From CAZYFH01 sp965249175 (GTDB lineage Bacteria > Acidobacteriota > Vicinamibacteria > Vicinamibacterales > UBA8438): 64,000 nucleotides of DNA. How positions within the stretch are numbered: position 1 is the stretch's first letter; each line of letters starts with the position of its first letter. Under the pieces are notes generated by a model. The model saw only the letters and a list, made by a program, of their open reading frames with translations. It was not told the DNA's origin and searched no databases. Where the stretch lies: positions 1,364,001 to 1,428,000 of the forward strand of contig OZ252227.1 of the NCBI GenBank assembly GCA_965249175.1. Direction: 5' to 3'. This document shows, one piece after another, positions 1 to 7,956 of the stretch. The translations under genes were made by a program, and so were the position numbers.

Positions 1-788
1 ATCTTGATCGACGCGTCGAACCCGTGCCCGGAGCCGAGTGCCCCCTCGAATTGAGCGGCCGCGCGTGCCACCTCGTCCGCCGCTGGTGGTCGCCGGTAGG
101 CGCGTCGCAAAAACCGGCGCAGGATCGCGTCCGCGGCCCGTGGCGGTGTCGTCTCCGGACCCGGCTCCGCGACGAAGATGAGCGCGCGTGCGCGTCGTTG
201 CTCGGCGGTCGTTGGCGTGTCCGGCAGTGCCAACTCGATGACCCGCTCGGCCGCGGCAATATACCGCTCCATCAGGGTCGACTGGAGAAAGAGCGTGTTG
301 GCCGAGTTGTCGAAGCCGCTCGCACCCGTGAGCTCGGCAGGGAACCGCGCCGCAGGCCGCAGGTCGATCCCGATCAGATCGCGCAGCGTGTTGTCGAACT
401 CCCGGTGCGTGAGTCGACGCATCCGCTCGAAGCCCGGGTCGTCGATCGTGGAGTAGTCAAATCCCTCAATCGCGTCGGTCAACGCGGCGACGAGCGCGTC
501 CCGTTCGCCCCCGGATGGCTGCGGCGCCCCGGCGGGCGGCATCTTGCCGACGTCGAGGGCGCCGATCACGCGGGTCCAGGTCTCACGATTGCGGACCAGC
601 GGCCGTTGGTCGACCATGGCCGCCAGGTTGACGCCCGCCGTCTGCGTTTGCGCCCCGTGACACGCGAAGCAGTACTGCTCGACGAGCGGCTGGATGGGAT
701 GATGGTCGCTTGGCGCCTGGGCGCGCGTCGGCGAGGCGAAGGAGCTCGCGAGCGCGGCGATACAGACCATTCGCGGCAGCACGCTCAT
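1..788 (-). CDS. Planctomycete-type cytochrome c protein (DUF1587/DUF1595), partial
   Basis: The reverse strand is open from an ATG at 788 to the window edge, so the C-terminus is missing. The product starts with a signal peptide (MSVLPRMVCIAALASSFASP) and then a c-type heme site, CFACH, at about residue 40. Next comes a block with 'MRRLTHREFDNTLRDLIG', typical of DUF1587, and then 'RRFLRRAYRRP', typical of DUF1595. In this family DUF1592, DUF1588 and DUF1585 usually follow; they would lie outside the window. Such proteins are exported heme proteins of unknown reaction, often encoded beside a DUF1552 partner. The cupin gene upstream ends 16 bp before the start, so the two are probably co-transcribed. 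Family recognition is firm; function is not known. Confidence 0.85.
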   Translation of the reverse strand, partial: MSVLPRMVCIAALASSFASPTRAQAPSDHHPIQPLVEQYCFACHGAQTQTAGVNLAAMVDQRPLVRNRETWTRVIGALDVGKMPPAGAPQPSGGERDALVAALTDAIEGFDYSTIDDPGFERMRRLTHREFDNTLRDLIGIDLRPAARFPAELTGASGFDNSANTLFLQSTLMERYIAAAERVIELALPDTPTTAEQRRARALIFVAEPGPETTPPRAADAILRRFLRRAYRRPPAADEVARAAAQFEGALGSGHGFDASIK

Positions 789-804
789 GGCATCGGCTCG
801 ATGC

Positions 805-1236
805 TCACCGCCCGATATATTCGTCGTCGCTGACCGGGCCGAGCCAGCTCGTTTCGCCGCTGACGAAGGTCAGCTGCACCACATGCTCGTCGGGCGCCGC
901 GCCGTGCCAGTGCACGAGGCCAGGGCCGGCGTAGACAGCCGTCCCCGGCGTCAGCTCCTGAATTGCCTGACCACGGACCTGCGTGCGTCCCCGTCCTTCT
1001 TCCGCCGCGATGACCTGCCAGTTACCATGGCTGTGCCAGTTCGACCGGGCACCCGGTTCGAACCGCAGCCGCAGCGCGCGGATGTCCGAGGAGTCGGGGC
1101 GGCTTGGGGGGTCGCCGACGAAGTTGCTCTGCGCGGCGGTCGTTGTCGACTGCTGGCCCAATACGACCCATGCGACGGCCGTCGCTGTGACGATCGTCAG
1201 GAACAGGCTGATGCGGGTCCGCACACGTACGTCCAT
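805..1236 (-). CDS. Exported cupin-domain protein
   Basis: A 143-residue protein with an N-terminal signal or anchor helix (about residues 8-27). A single small beta-barrel cupin follows, with the metal-binding motif pattern 'WHSHGNWQVI' (about residue 67) and 'GPGLVHWHGA' (about residue 105), the histidines being the likely ligands. The phrase 'GLVHWHGAAPDEH' resembles the small cupins annotated as (R)-mandelonitrile-lyase-like or carboxymuconolactone-associated proteins, but the substrate cannot be read from the sequence. It lies between a PQQ-like propeller gene and a heme protein gene on the same strand, suggesting a periplasmic oxidative cluster. An SD-like GAGGAGA lies just upstream of the ATG. 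Confidence 0.85.
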   Translation of the reverse strand: MDVRVRTRISLFLTIVTATAVAWVVLGQQSTTTAAQSNFVGDPPSRPDSSDIRALRLRFEPGARSNWHSHGNWQVIAAEEGRGRTQVRGQAIQELTPGTAVYAGPGLVHWHGAAPDEHVVQLTFVSGETSWLGPVSDDEYIGR

Positions 1237-1275
1237 GCTGTTCTCCTCTCAGTGACCGCAGCGCCGTGATCTTCG

Positions 1276-2511
1276 CTATTCCACGGTCCAGAGCGTCAGC
1301 GAGCTGATGTCCTTGACGAACACCCGGTTTCCGGACAGCGTGGGTGCCGTCCACGTCTCGCTCGTCGCCACCTCGTACCGCATGATCGGCTCGAATGCGT
1401 CGCGGTTGTGCCTGATGACCACGAGCTCGGCGTCAGCCTCGAGCGAGATGATGGTGTTACCCGACCGCACGATCGACGCATGAGACGCCTGGCGCGGCGG
1501 GCTCGTCCAGAGCACGTCACCCGTGTCGAGGTCGAGCCCGAAGTACTGGCCGCTGTTCAGGTGCGAGAGCCCGACCAGCACACCGTCGACGATGACGGCG
1601 TTGGCCATGTGCAGCGAGACCTCGTCGGTGTGCCAGACGTCGTCGGTGCGCCAACCGTTGCCGGCCTGGACGACGCGAAACGCGGTGACGCCGTTGCCGC
1701 GGCCAGCCTCGATGACCGTGTCGCCGTGCAAGAGCGGCGTTTGTGAGGTGGTCGTCGAGCCGGTCACGAACGGGCGCTCCCAGAGCAGCGCGCCGGTCTC
1801 GATGGAGACGCCGACGAAGTGCTCCTGCGTGAACGTGACAATCTGCCGCGTCCCGCCGAGGGTGAAGAGACGCGGCGATCCATACGCCGGTCCATCGCCG
1901 TCCCATTCCCAGCGCACGCGGCCGGTCGCGGCGTCGAACGCGGTGAGCGCGCCGGCGTTGTGCCCTCCAACGTGCAGGATCACGAGGTCGTCGACCACGA
2001 GCGGTGACATCCCCGTGTGGTAGAGCGGCTCGACCGGTGGCGCCGGCTTTTGCCAGAGGCGCTCGCCGGAGCTGGCGTCGAAGGCCGAGACGATGCCAGT
2101 GATGCCGAGCGTGAAAAGGCGGCCGTCGGCGAACGCAGGTGTCGACTTCGGTCCTTCACGGTGTGGCGCCGTCGCCGGGTTCATCATGAACGGCGCCGGA
2201 TAGCTGGTGCGCCAGAGCGTCTCCCCGCTCGCGGCGTCGAGGGCCTGCATGACCTCGTCGTCGCCTTCCCGTGTGAAGAGATAGAGCCGGTCGCCGATCA
2301 GGATCGGTGTGGCGTAGCCGAGCCCGACCTCCCGGTTCCATTGCCGCGCGAGTCCGCCAGGCCAGGTGGCCGGCACGCGAAACGACGTCACCGTGCCGTC
2401 GCCGGCCGGTCCGCGCCATTGAGGCCAGTCCTGCGCGACTGCCGAGGTGGCGAATGCCGTTACCATGGCCACTGCGGCGAGGCACGCGAACCTGAACTTG
2501 TCATTGGCCAT
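1276..2511 (-). CDS. PQQ-like (BamB-type) beta-propeller protein, exported
   Basis: A 411-residue exported protein. An upstream in-frame ATG at 2541 exists, but the ATG at 2511 is preferred because GGAGAA sits about 6 bases before it and the signal peptide (MANDKFRFACLAAVAMVTA) starts there. The mature protein opens with 'DWPQWRGPAGDG', the usual first blade of outer-membrane-assembly-BamB-like / PQQ-like propellers of planctomycetes and acidobacteria. Repeated 'G..LW' and 'FDA.TG...W' blade motifs follow. There is no recognisable catalytic PQQ dehydrogenase set (no adjacent Cys pair), so it may be a binding or scaffold propeller. It heads a minus-strand run with the cupin and cytochrome genes. 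Confidence 0.85.
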   Translation of the reverse strand: MANDKFRFACLAAVAMVTAFATSAVAQDWPQWRGPAGDGTVTSFRVPATWPGGLARQWNREVGLGYATPILIGDRLYLFTREGDDEVMQALDAASGETLWRTSYPAPFMMNPATAPHREGPKSTPAFADGRLFTLGITGIVSAFDASSGERLWQKPAPPVEPLYHTGMSPLVVDDLVILHVGGHNAGALTAFDAATGRVRWEWDGDGPAYGSPRLFTLGGTRQIVTFTQEHFVGVSIETGALLWERPFVTGSTTTSQTPLLHGDTVIEAGRGNGVTAFRVVQAGNGWRTDDVWHTDEVSLHMANAVIVDGVLVGLSHLNSGQYFGLDLDTGDVLWTSPPRQASHASIVRSGNTIISLEADAELVVIRHNRDAFEPIMRYEVATSETWTAPTLSGNRVFVKDISSLTLWTVE

Positions 2512-2557
2512 CTTGTTCTCCGACTGCAATGGGACTGTCACGGGCTTCTAGATGCGG

Positions 2558-2563
2558 ATTATA
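2558..2563 (-). promoter_or_regulatory. Possible -10 box for the PQQ-like/cupin/cytochrome run
   Basis: The minus strand reads TATAAT here, about 47 bases upstream of the chosen ATG at 2511. No convincing -35 hexamer is seen at 16-18 bases spacing, so this is only a candidate. Confidence 0.3.
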
Positions 2564-2606
2564 GCGGGTCGTCGCCTTCGGGCGGGCCGCTCTTCATCGC
2601 CGGCTG

Positions 2607-4529
2607 ATGCCACTCCATAGCGCTGGTCTGACCGTCGCCGTCGCGCTCGCGGCCGGCGTGCTCGCGCAGTCGCTCTCCCGTCAGCTGCGCCTCCCCGGTA
2701 TCGTGCTGTTGCTCGCGACCGGTGCCGTCCTGGGGCCGGAGATGGCTGGGTGGATCGCGCCGGACTCGCTCGGCGACGGACTCTTCGCGCTCGTTGATTT
2801 CGGCGTGGCGATCGTCCTGTTCGAGGGCGGGCTCAACCTCGAGTGGTCACGTCTCCGGCGCCAGGAAGCCGTCATCCGGAAGCTCATCACTGTGGGCGCG
2901 CTCTGCACGCTGGTCGGTGCGAGCGGTGTGGCCTGGCTGGTCCTCGATTGGGGGTGGCAGCTCTCCCTGCTGTTCGGCAGCCTCGTGGTCGTCACCGGTC
3001 CGACGGTGGTGGCCCCGCTGCTGCGCGATATGCGGCTACATCCTCGGATGCGCACCATTCTCGAGGCCGAAGGCGTGCTGATTGACCCGATCGGGGCGCT
3101 GCTGGCGGCGTTCGTGCTCCAGGTCGTGGCGGCGCCCACCGTCGGCACTATCGCGGCGCAGGGGTTCGGGGTCGCCGCCAGCATCGCGTTCGGCCTGGCC
3201 GCCGGCGCTGCCGTCGGGCTCATCCTGATCGGCGCGCTCCGATATCGGTTCGTCGTGGCGACCGGCTACGAGAACATCTTCACGCTGGCGGCGGTGGTGC
3301 TGGCCTTCCAGCTCTGCGACGCGGTGATCGCGCACAGCGGTCTGACGGCGGTCACGGTCGCCGGCATCGTCGTCGGCAATGTCGAGACCCGCGTTGGCCG
3401 CGACTTGCGCGAGTTCAAGGACCGACTCACGGTCATGTTGGTCGGTCTTCTGTTCGTGTTGCTGGCGGCGGACGTGTCGCTCGACGACGTGCGGGCGCTC
3501 GGCGGCGGCGGACTCGTGGTCGTCGGCGTCCTGGTGCTCGTGATCCGGCCCGTGAGCGTCTTGGCCGCGACGAGCGGCGTCAACCTGACGTTGCGCGAGC
3601 GCGGCTTCATCGCGTGGATCGCGCCGCGCGGCATCATTGCGGCCGCGATCGCGTCGATCACCGCCGCGACCTTGGACGCCGAAGGGATCGACGGCGGCGG
3701 CGCGCTCCGGGCGCTCGTATTTCTGACGATCGCCGGTACGGTCGTGTTGGCGGGAGCGACGGCGCGTGGGATGGCATGGACGCTCGGGCTCCTCCTCTCG
3801 CGCCGCGACCGTTTGGCGATTTTGGGTGCGACCGGCCTGGGCCTCGCTCTCGCCACCGAGCTGCGGCGTGCCGACGTGAAGGTGGTCTTTCTCGAAACCG
3901 ATCCCAAACGCTCGCGAACCGCCGAGGAAGCCGGCTTTGCGGTCGTGTTTGGTGACCCGCTCGAGGAGCGGACCATGCTTCGCGCCCAACCGACGTTGGT
4001 CGGGACGGCCGTCGGCACGACGTTCAACGAGCACCTCAACAGCCTGTTCGTCCGCCAGTCGCTCGAGCTGTTCGATGTCCCTTCGGGATATGTGGCCATG
4101 GACGACCTCATCGGCGACGGGCCGGCGGCGTATATGGCACATGGCGCGGCGGACGTGCTGTTCGATGGTCCGCACGACGGCGAGCGATGGGATGTCCGCT
4201 GGAGGCACGGTGACGTGCAGATCGAGCGGCTGGTGTACGAGCCACCGACCGCGCCAGCGCCCGGGGCGGGCGATCCGCGCTCGGTCGCACCCGTGTCACG
4301 GGGCGGGCCGGCGCAGGAGCGCTACGTCATGCTGACCGTGTCGCGCCGTCAGCAGGTGTCGCCGATGCGGATGGGGTTCAGCCCGCGGCCTGGCGATGTC
4401 GCGGCCGTGGCGCTGTACGTCGCCGAGCGGGTCCAGGGCCTCGAGACTCTGGCCACCCTCGGGTGGGTGCTGCGAGACGCACCACCCGGCGGTGCCGACG
4501 GTCAGCGCGACGTCAAGGCCGCCACGTAG
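2607..4529 (+). CDS. CPA-type cation:proton antiporter with C-terminal RCK (TrkA-N) domain
   Basis: A 640-residue membrane protein. Residues 1-400 form about 12 hydrophobic segments of the Na+/H+ exchanger fold. They include 'LFEGGLNLEW' (about 72), 'VVTGPTVVAPLLRD' (about 128) and 'EGVLIDPIGALLAA' (about 155), with the conserved Asp of the ion-binding region at about 160. Residues 402-510 carry a Rossmann-type RCK/TrkA-N domain starting 'AILGATGLGLALATELRRAD', which in relatives senses nucleotide or redox state. A further C-terminal beta-rich tail of about 130 residues follows. Role: proton-coupled Na+ or K+ exchange at the inner membrane. The ORF converges with the DUF1499 gene and their 3' ends overlap by 28 bp. 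The start is weakly supported, since no clear SD precedes it. Confidence 0.88.
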   Translation: MPLHSAGLTVAVALAAGVLAQSLSRQLRLPGIVLLLATGAVLGPEMAGWIAPDSLGDGLFALVDFGVAIVLFEGGLNLEWSRLRRQEAVIRKLITVGALCTLVGASGVAWLVLDWGWQLSLLFGSLVVVTGPTVVAPLLRDMRLHPRMRTILEAEGVLIDPIGALLAAFVLQVVAAPTVGTIAAQGFGVAASIAFGLAAGAAVGLILIGALRYRFVVATGYENIFTLAAVVLAFQLCDAVIAHSGLTAVTVAGIVVGNVETRVGRDLREFKDRLTVMLVGLLFVLLAADVSLDDVRALGGGGLVVVGVLVLVIRPVSVLAATSGVNLTLRERGFIAWIAPRGIIAAAIASITAATLDAEGIDGGGALRALVFLTIAGTVVLAGATARGMAWTLGLLLSRRDRLAILGATGLGLALATELRRADVKVVFLETDPKRSRTAEEAGFAVVFGDPLEERTMLRAQPTLVGTAVGTTFNEHLNSLFVRQSLELFDVPSGYVAMDDLIGDGPAAYMAHGAADVLFDGPHDGERWDVRWRHGDVQIERLVYEPPTAPAPGAGDPRSVAPVSRGGPAQERYVMLTVSRRQQVSPMRMGFSPRPGDVAAVALYVAERVQGLETLATLGWVLRDAPPGGADGQRDVKAAT

Positions 4530-5245
4530 CGTCGGATGCGATTCGCGTTCGCGCCCACGTCGCCACCGCCGACGCGGGAGAGCGACCGGACGTCGATACG
4601 GCTCCCGTCTCCGTCCGCGGCCACACGGATGACGACGTCGTCCTTGAAGCCGAACCAGAACGTTGTGTCCGTCGCCTCGATCCGCCCCGTGGCGGGATCG
4701 GCGTCGACCAGCTCCCAGCCCATCTCGTCGACCGCCTCCATGGCCCGCGCGAAGGCCGCCGCGGGCGGCATGGCCAGCGTGACGGGCCGAAGATCCGGGT
4801 AGGCCGCGCGTTGCTGGGAGGCAATGGCCTCCCCCTCGTAGACGGTGCGCCCCGGCGTATTCAATGGCACGACGGCGACGAACTGCGGGGGGGTCGCGGT
4901 GTCGGTGGTGATGTCGTGAATCGGCGCGGCGCCGCCGCCGATCAGCAGGCTGGCCGGAATGGTGACGCCGACCGCACCGACGACCGCACTGATGAGGGCG
5001 ATCCGGGTACCGCGCCGGGCAGGGGCGGGCCGTCGCAGCGAGAGGACGAGCCCGATGAGCGATAGCAGCGTCGCGACGGCCGCGCCCAGGACTCCGAGCG
5101 CGAACGTGAGTAGTCCAACCCCGAGCGGCGCGAGGCCAAGTCGAAACCCGCCGAGCCCCAGGAGCACCAAGGCGCCGGACAACAGCAGCAGTCCGCGCCC
5201 AAAGCGGACGGCGCGCGAGATCGTCGGTGTGGCGTCGTTCGTCAT
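4502..5245 (-). CDS. DUF1499 membrane protein
   Basis: A 247-residue protein. Three hydrophobic segments occupy roughly residues 15-105. A soluble DUF1499 domain follows, opening 'IHDITTDTATPPQF' and ending with a short beta-rich part around 'TFWFGFKDDVVIRV' and 'IDVRSLSRVG'. DUF1499 proteins are widespread, usually membrane-attached, and of unknown biochemical role. Its end overlaps the antiporter gene on the opposite strand by 28 bp. It is 6 bp downstream of the GNAT gene on the same strand, so those two are likely one transcript. Confidence 0.85.
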   Translation of the reverse strand: MTNDATPTISRAVRFGRGLLLLSGALVLLGLGGFRLGLAPLGVGLLTFALGVLGAAVATLLSLIGLVLSLRRPAPARRGTRIALISAVVGAVGVTIPASLLIGGGAAPIHDITTDTATPPQFVAVVPLNTPGRTVYEGEAIASQQRAAYPDLRPVTLAMPPAAAFARAMEAVDEMGWELVDADPATGRIEATDTTFWFGFKDDVVIRVAADGDGSRIDVRSLSRVGGGDVGANANRIRRYVAALTSR

Positions 5246-5251
5246 TTGGCG

Positions 5252-5890
5252 TTACTCCCGGTCGGGGCGAAAGAACCCCCAGGACTCCAGCGTGTCCGAT
5301 ATACGCGCGTGACCGACGACCTGGTAGCCGAAATGCCGGTAGAGCGGCACGTTGCGTGGGTCTTCTGTTGTCAGCGTCACTCCCGCCGACTGCGGATCGC
5401 TGCGTGAGGTGTCATGCAACGCATCGAGCAGGCGACGCCCGACCCCTCGACCGGCCCACTCCCGGCGAACGCCGATCATCGAGAGATGGTAGTTGGGCCG
5501 GTCGACCGCGAACGCCGCTGTCGCACTTCCGTAGGTGTCGTACCGGAGCCGAGCGTCCGCGCCGAGCTCCTGCCAGACCGCCTCGCGTTGCGAGCCCAGG
5601 ACCATCGGCGTGGGGAGGGTGCCGGGAAGCCTGGAGTTGGCGACTCCAACGACGTTGCCGTCTGCCGTGACCGCTCCCGTCACGAGCTCGTTGCGGACGA
5701 AGCGCGCCGAGGTGAAGAACACGAGCAGTGTGCGGAGACGCGCGGCGTACGCGTTGCCGGCCGCGCCGATGACATATCGCATGACGGGGTAGTCGAAGAA
5801 CGCATCGCTGAGCACGTCGACCGCCTCGTCGAGGCGGTCGGGAGCCAGTTCCCGCATCGAGAGCGTCGGCGTCAGCGACTCGACGGGCAC
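5252..5890 (-). CDS. GNAT-family N-acetyltransferase
   Basis: A 212-residue protein with the GNAT fold. The acetyl-CoA-binding motif A is 'VRREWAGRGVGRRLLDALHD' (about residues 140-160), preceded by the beta-strand 'YHLSMIGV'. Motif B-like 'VPLYRHFGYQVVGHA' lies near the C-terminus. It transfers an acetyl group from acetyl-CoA to an unidentified amine. The longest reading frame begins with GTG at 5890; an internal ATG at 5857 (MRELAPDRL) is an alternative and neither has a strong SD. The ATG fits the first strand of the family well. The gene is followed at 6 bp by the DUF1499 gene. Confidence 0.85.
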   Translation of the reverse strand: MPVESLTPTLSMRELAPDRLDEAVDVLSDAFFDYPVMRYVIGAAGNAYAARLRTLLVFFTSARFVRNELVTGAVTADGNVVGVANSRLPGTLPTPMVLGSQREAVWQELGADARLRYDTYGSATAAFAVDRPNYHLSMIGVRREWAGRGVGRRLLDALHDTSRSDPQSAGVTLTTEDPRNVPLYRHFGYQVVGHARISDTLESWGFFRPDRE

Positions 5891-5908
5891 ACACCCATCT
5901 TATCTGGA

Positions 5909-5940
5909 CGCGGGCTTCGCCCCGAACCCCACGCGGCCGC
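5909..5940. repeat. Dispersed 'GGGGCTTCGCCCC..CCCACGCGGCC' repeat, short copy
   Basis: This intergenic stretch reads GGGCTTCGCCCCGAACCCC followed by ACGCGGCC. The same core occurs at 42816-42856, 50290-50384, 54902-54935 and 61411-61505, and in diverged form at 45919-45958. The core GGGGC-GAA-GCCCC can fold into a 5-bp hairpin. Confidence 0.6.
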
Positions 5941-5958
5941 GATTCTCGATCCCTCCTC

Positions 5959-6223
5959 CGACGCCGTGGCCGCGGGTATCGATCCGACTGCCGGTGTCGG
6001 CCTGCCGGCAAACCGCACCTTCGCTTGCCCTACTTCGCCCCTGCGGCGATCAACGGGTAGCCAGCGACTGCGGGCGCGGCTGCCTAGGCGGGTTGCGGGT
6101 CGTCCGAACGTTCGGATCACAGAGGCCGTGATCGCCGGTCGAGTCGCTACGGAGCGGTTTCGGCCTTCGCGATGCGGCAGGCCTCCGACGGCTGTCGGAT
6201 CGATACCCGCGGCCACGGCGTCG
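5959..6223. repeat. 30-bp perfect inverted repeat flanking about 205 bp
   Basis: Bases 5959-5988 are the exact reverse complement of 6194-6223 (30 of 30). The arms contain GCCGTGGCCGCGGGTATCGA. Just inside the arms the two sides still share GCCTGCCG. The interior holds no convincing gene; CCGAACGTTCGG near 6105-6120 is a further small palindrome. The stretch 5891-6310 therefore contains a repeat copy, this inverted repeat and a promoter, but no gene. It could be a non-autonomous mobile element (MITE-like) or a regulatory structure. Confidence 0.7.
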
Positions 6224-6242
6224 ACTCGCCCACTGACACTCT

Positions 6243-6272
6243 TTGGGCACACTTTGGGCACACCCGTATAAT
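6243..6272 (+). promoter_or_regulatory. Probable promoter of the first kinase gene
   Basis: A consensus -10 TATAAT lies at 6267-6272 and a -35-like TTGGGC at 6243-6248, with an 18-base spacer. The predicted transcription start is near 6279, about 32 bases before the kinase ATG at 6311. The -35 region sits inside a perfect tandem duplication of CTTTGGGCACA (6241-6251 and 6252-6262), which could be an operator or a duplication scar. Confidence 0.5.
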
Positions 6273-6310
6273 CCGGCAGTCCGCTCATTCATCCACCGAT
6301 AAGCCCAGCA

Positions 6311-6438
6311 ATGGCCCTGAACGTTGGCTCTCGACTCGGGCATTACGACGTGACCGCCCTCATCGGCGAAGGCGGTATGGGCCAGGTCTATCGCGCCACC
6401 GACACCCAACTGGGCCGCGATGTCGCGCTGAAGATCCT
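6311..6438 (+). pseudogene. Ser/Thr kinase, N-terminal fragment (cut by IS110-family element)
   Basis: The ATG at 6311 starts a Hanks-type kinase N-lobe: 'GHYDVTALIGEGGMGQVYRA' contains the glycine-rich loop, and 'GRDVALKI' contains the ATP-binding Lys. The frame is broken after codon 42 (..KIL) by the insertion at 6439. Joining base 6438 to 7957 recreates 'ALKILPDAF', matching 'ALKVLPDAF' in the intact paralogue at 10577. This is therefore the 5' piece of the gene that continues at 7957. Confidence 0.85.
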
Positions 6439-6639
6439 TCTATGAAGCGGCTTGTCAAGTCACCTCGTTGTTCGTCGAAGCTCTCACGCTCTCCGATACA
6501 CCCTCCAGTGAGCGCGCCGTCCCCGCACCCAGCTGGGGGGCGCGCGCGAACGGGTCGGCAGCTCGGTGTGCTGTCCACGGGCCCGGATTTCGGTCGCTAG
6601 GGTAACAACCTGCTTAGACGCGCCGGGCTGAAGCCGCGA

Positions 6640-6775
6640 GGTGCGTCATCCTTCTATTCGCGCTCGACAAGGGCGATCTCTGATCGCCGGCGCAAGAGAC
6701 GATCCGAATGGGGGGCGGCACCATCTCCCTGCCGGCCTCGCGTGCGACCAAGGATCTTCACGTGCTCACCCACCA
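6640..6775 (-). ncRNA. Candidate bridge/seek RNA of the IS110-family element
   Basis: Non-coding region downstream of the transposase, read on the same strand. Bases 6750-6760 (AAGGATCTTCA) are the exact reverse complement of the left junction 6429-6439, ten of the eleven bases being target DNA including the CT core. Bases 6723-6734 (ATCTCCCTGCCG) match the right junction 7953-7964 (ATCTCCCCGACG) at 10 of 12 positions in direct orientation. The RNA would thus pair with opposite target strands through two separated segments, ordered left guide then right guide 5' to 3'. A GCAC/GUGC stem could close this loop. Further 3', 6650-6657 (CCTTCTAT) matches the element's own left end (a possible donor guide), next to a hairpin GGCGATC/GATCGCC at 6672-6688. 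RNA boundaries are guesses. Confidence 0.6.
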
Positions 6776-6825
6776 ACCCTGCAACCCCGGACCTCACTCA
6801 GTGGCCCGACCGCACCACCAAGGAC

Positions 6826-7866
6826 TTACCCGCTCATCCCGTGCGGCACTGGGACCCCGACGCGGCGCCCGTCATAGACCGTCTGGTCCCGCCACATCGC
6901 AAACAGGATCCCCGCCAACCGGCGCGCGACGGCCACGGTGGCGATGCGCCGGCCGCGGCGCGTGGCCAGTTGCTCGGCCCAGGCGCGCAGGCCCGCGGCC
7001 TCCGCCCGGCGAGACCGGAGCGCGGCCCACGCGGCTTGCACCAGCAACCAGCGCATGCGCGGATTGCCCGCCTTCGTAATGTGGCCCCGACGGTGGCGGT
7101 CCGCAGAGCTGTCCTCGCTGGGCACCAAGCCGAGAAAGCTCTCGACCTGGTGGGCCCCGCCAAAGCGCCCCGCCTCATCCAGCGTCGCGACGAATGCCGT
7201 CGCGATGAGGGGGCCTACCCCGGGGGCGGTAGTCAACCGCTGTACCACCGGGTTGGCCGCCGCCGTCTCGATGACCTGGGCATCGGCCACGGCGAGCTGC
7301 GCGGTCAACTGTTCCCACAGGGCGAGCAGCGGCTGGAGCGCCGCCTGTAACTCGTCGGGGAGCTCCAGCTCCGTCACATACGTACCGAATCGGTCGGCAT
7401 CCCCGGCCCGGACGCGCAGTCCCTCCCGCCGCACCAGCGCCCGCACCAAGGCGATGGTGCGCCCGCGGGTCCGCACGAGCAGGTCGCGCACCCGGAGCTG
7501 GCGCCGCACCCGATGCTGGGCGGCCGACACGCGATGCGCCGGGCGATAGGAACCGAGTCGGGCCGCCTCGGCCAGCATCCGCGCATCGCGCCGATCCGTC
7601 TTCACACGCCGGCGCCGTTCGGGATACATCGGGGCGTAGTTCGGATCCGCCACGATGACCTCGTGGCCGCACTGCTCGATCGTCTGCGCCACCCATTCGC
7701 TTTCCGTCGTCGCCTCGAGGAGCACCCGGGCACACGGTCGGCTCCCGAACATCTTCGTGAACTGCTGCCGCGTACTCTGAATCCGTCGTTCGATGATCTC
7801 GCCCTCGGACGTGAGGATGCAGATTTGACTTTCTCTCTTATGGACGTCGATGCCAATATGCTCCAT
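6826..7866 (-). CDS. IS110-family transposase (DEDD recombinase)
   Basis: A 346-residue transposase. The start MEHIGIDVHK at 7866 is chosen over an upstream in-frame codon because GAGGGAGA precedes it. The N-terminal RuvC-like domain shows the DEDD set: D7 (GIDVHK), E51 (VLLEATTE), and D91 and D94 (KTDRRDARML). A helical linker follows. The C-terminal Transposase_20 domain has 'TAPGVGPLIATAFVATL' and 'LGLVPSEDSSADRHRRG' then 'HITKAGNPRMRWLL', the region containing the catalytic serine in characterised relatives. The reading frame is complete and all key residues are present, so the element may still be active. It catalyses RNA-guided insertion and excision, presumably through a circular intermediate. 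Confidence 0.95.
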   Translation of the reverse strand: MEHIGIDVHKRESQICILTSEGEIIERRIQSTRQQFTKMFGSRPCARVLLEATTESEWVAQTIEQCGHEVIVADPNYAPMYPERRRRVKTDRRDARMLAEAARLGSYRPAHRVSAAQHRVRRQLRVRDLLVRTRGRTIALVRALVRREGLRVRAGDADRFGTYVTELELPDELQAALQPLLALWEQLTAQLAVADAQVIETAAANPVVQRLTTAPGVGPLIATAFVATLDEAGRFGGAHQVESFLGLVPSEDSSADRHRRGHITKAGNPRMRWLLVQAAWAALRSRRAEAAGLRAWAEQLATRRGRRIATVAVARRLAGILFAMWRDQTVYDGRRVGVPVPHGMSG

Positions 7867-7956
7867 GGCTGGTCTCCCTCTGTGCGCCTTGAGCGCGTTT
7901 GAAAAATGTGGAGCGCAAGCTACCACGTGGGGACGACCAGCCGCTTCATCCTATCT

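Larger units (their letters stand above)
6439..7956 (-). mobile_element. IS110-family (IS1111-like) insertion sequence, 1518 bp
   Basis: The ends are inferred from the interrupted kinase gene. Left flank AAGATC-CT and right flank CT-CCCCGACG join to AAGATCCTCCCCGACG, restoring the reading frame. A CT dinucleotide is present at both junctions (6437-6438 and 7955-7956), matching the core dinucleotide behaviour of IS110-family elements, with no longer target duplication. Sub-terminal inverted repeats ATGAAGCGGCT(T/G)GTC lie at 6442-6456 and 7935-7949 (14 of 15). They are 3 bp from the end downstream of the transposase and 7 bp from the end upstream of it, the asymmetry I recall for the IS1111 group. 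A single DEDD transposase occupies 6826-7866. Only about 90 bp precede it, while about 387 bp of non-coding DNA follow it, where IS1111-type elements encode their guide RNA. Confidence 0.9.

Noticed and set aside
24..833. Plus-strand open frame of 269 codons at the window start
   Set aside because: It is the antisense shadow of the cytochrome c gene, which has a signal peptide, a CxxCH site and DUF1587/1595 motifs.
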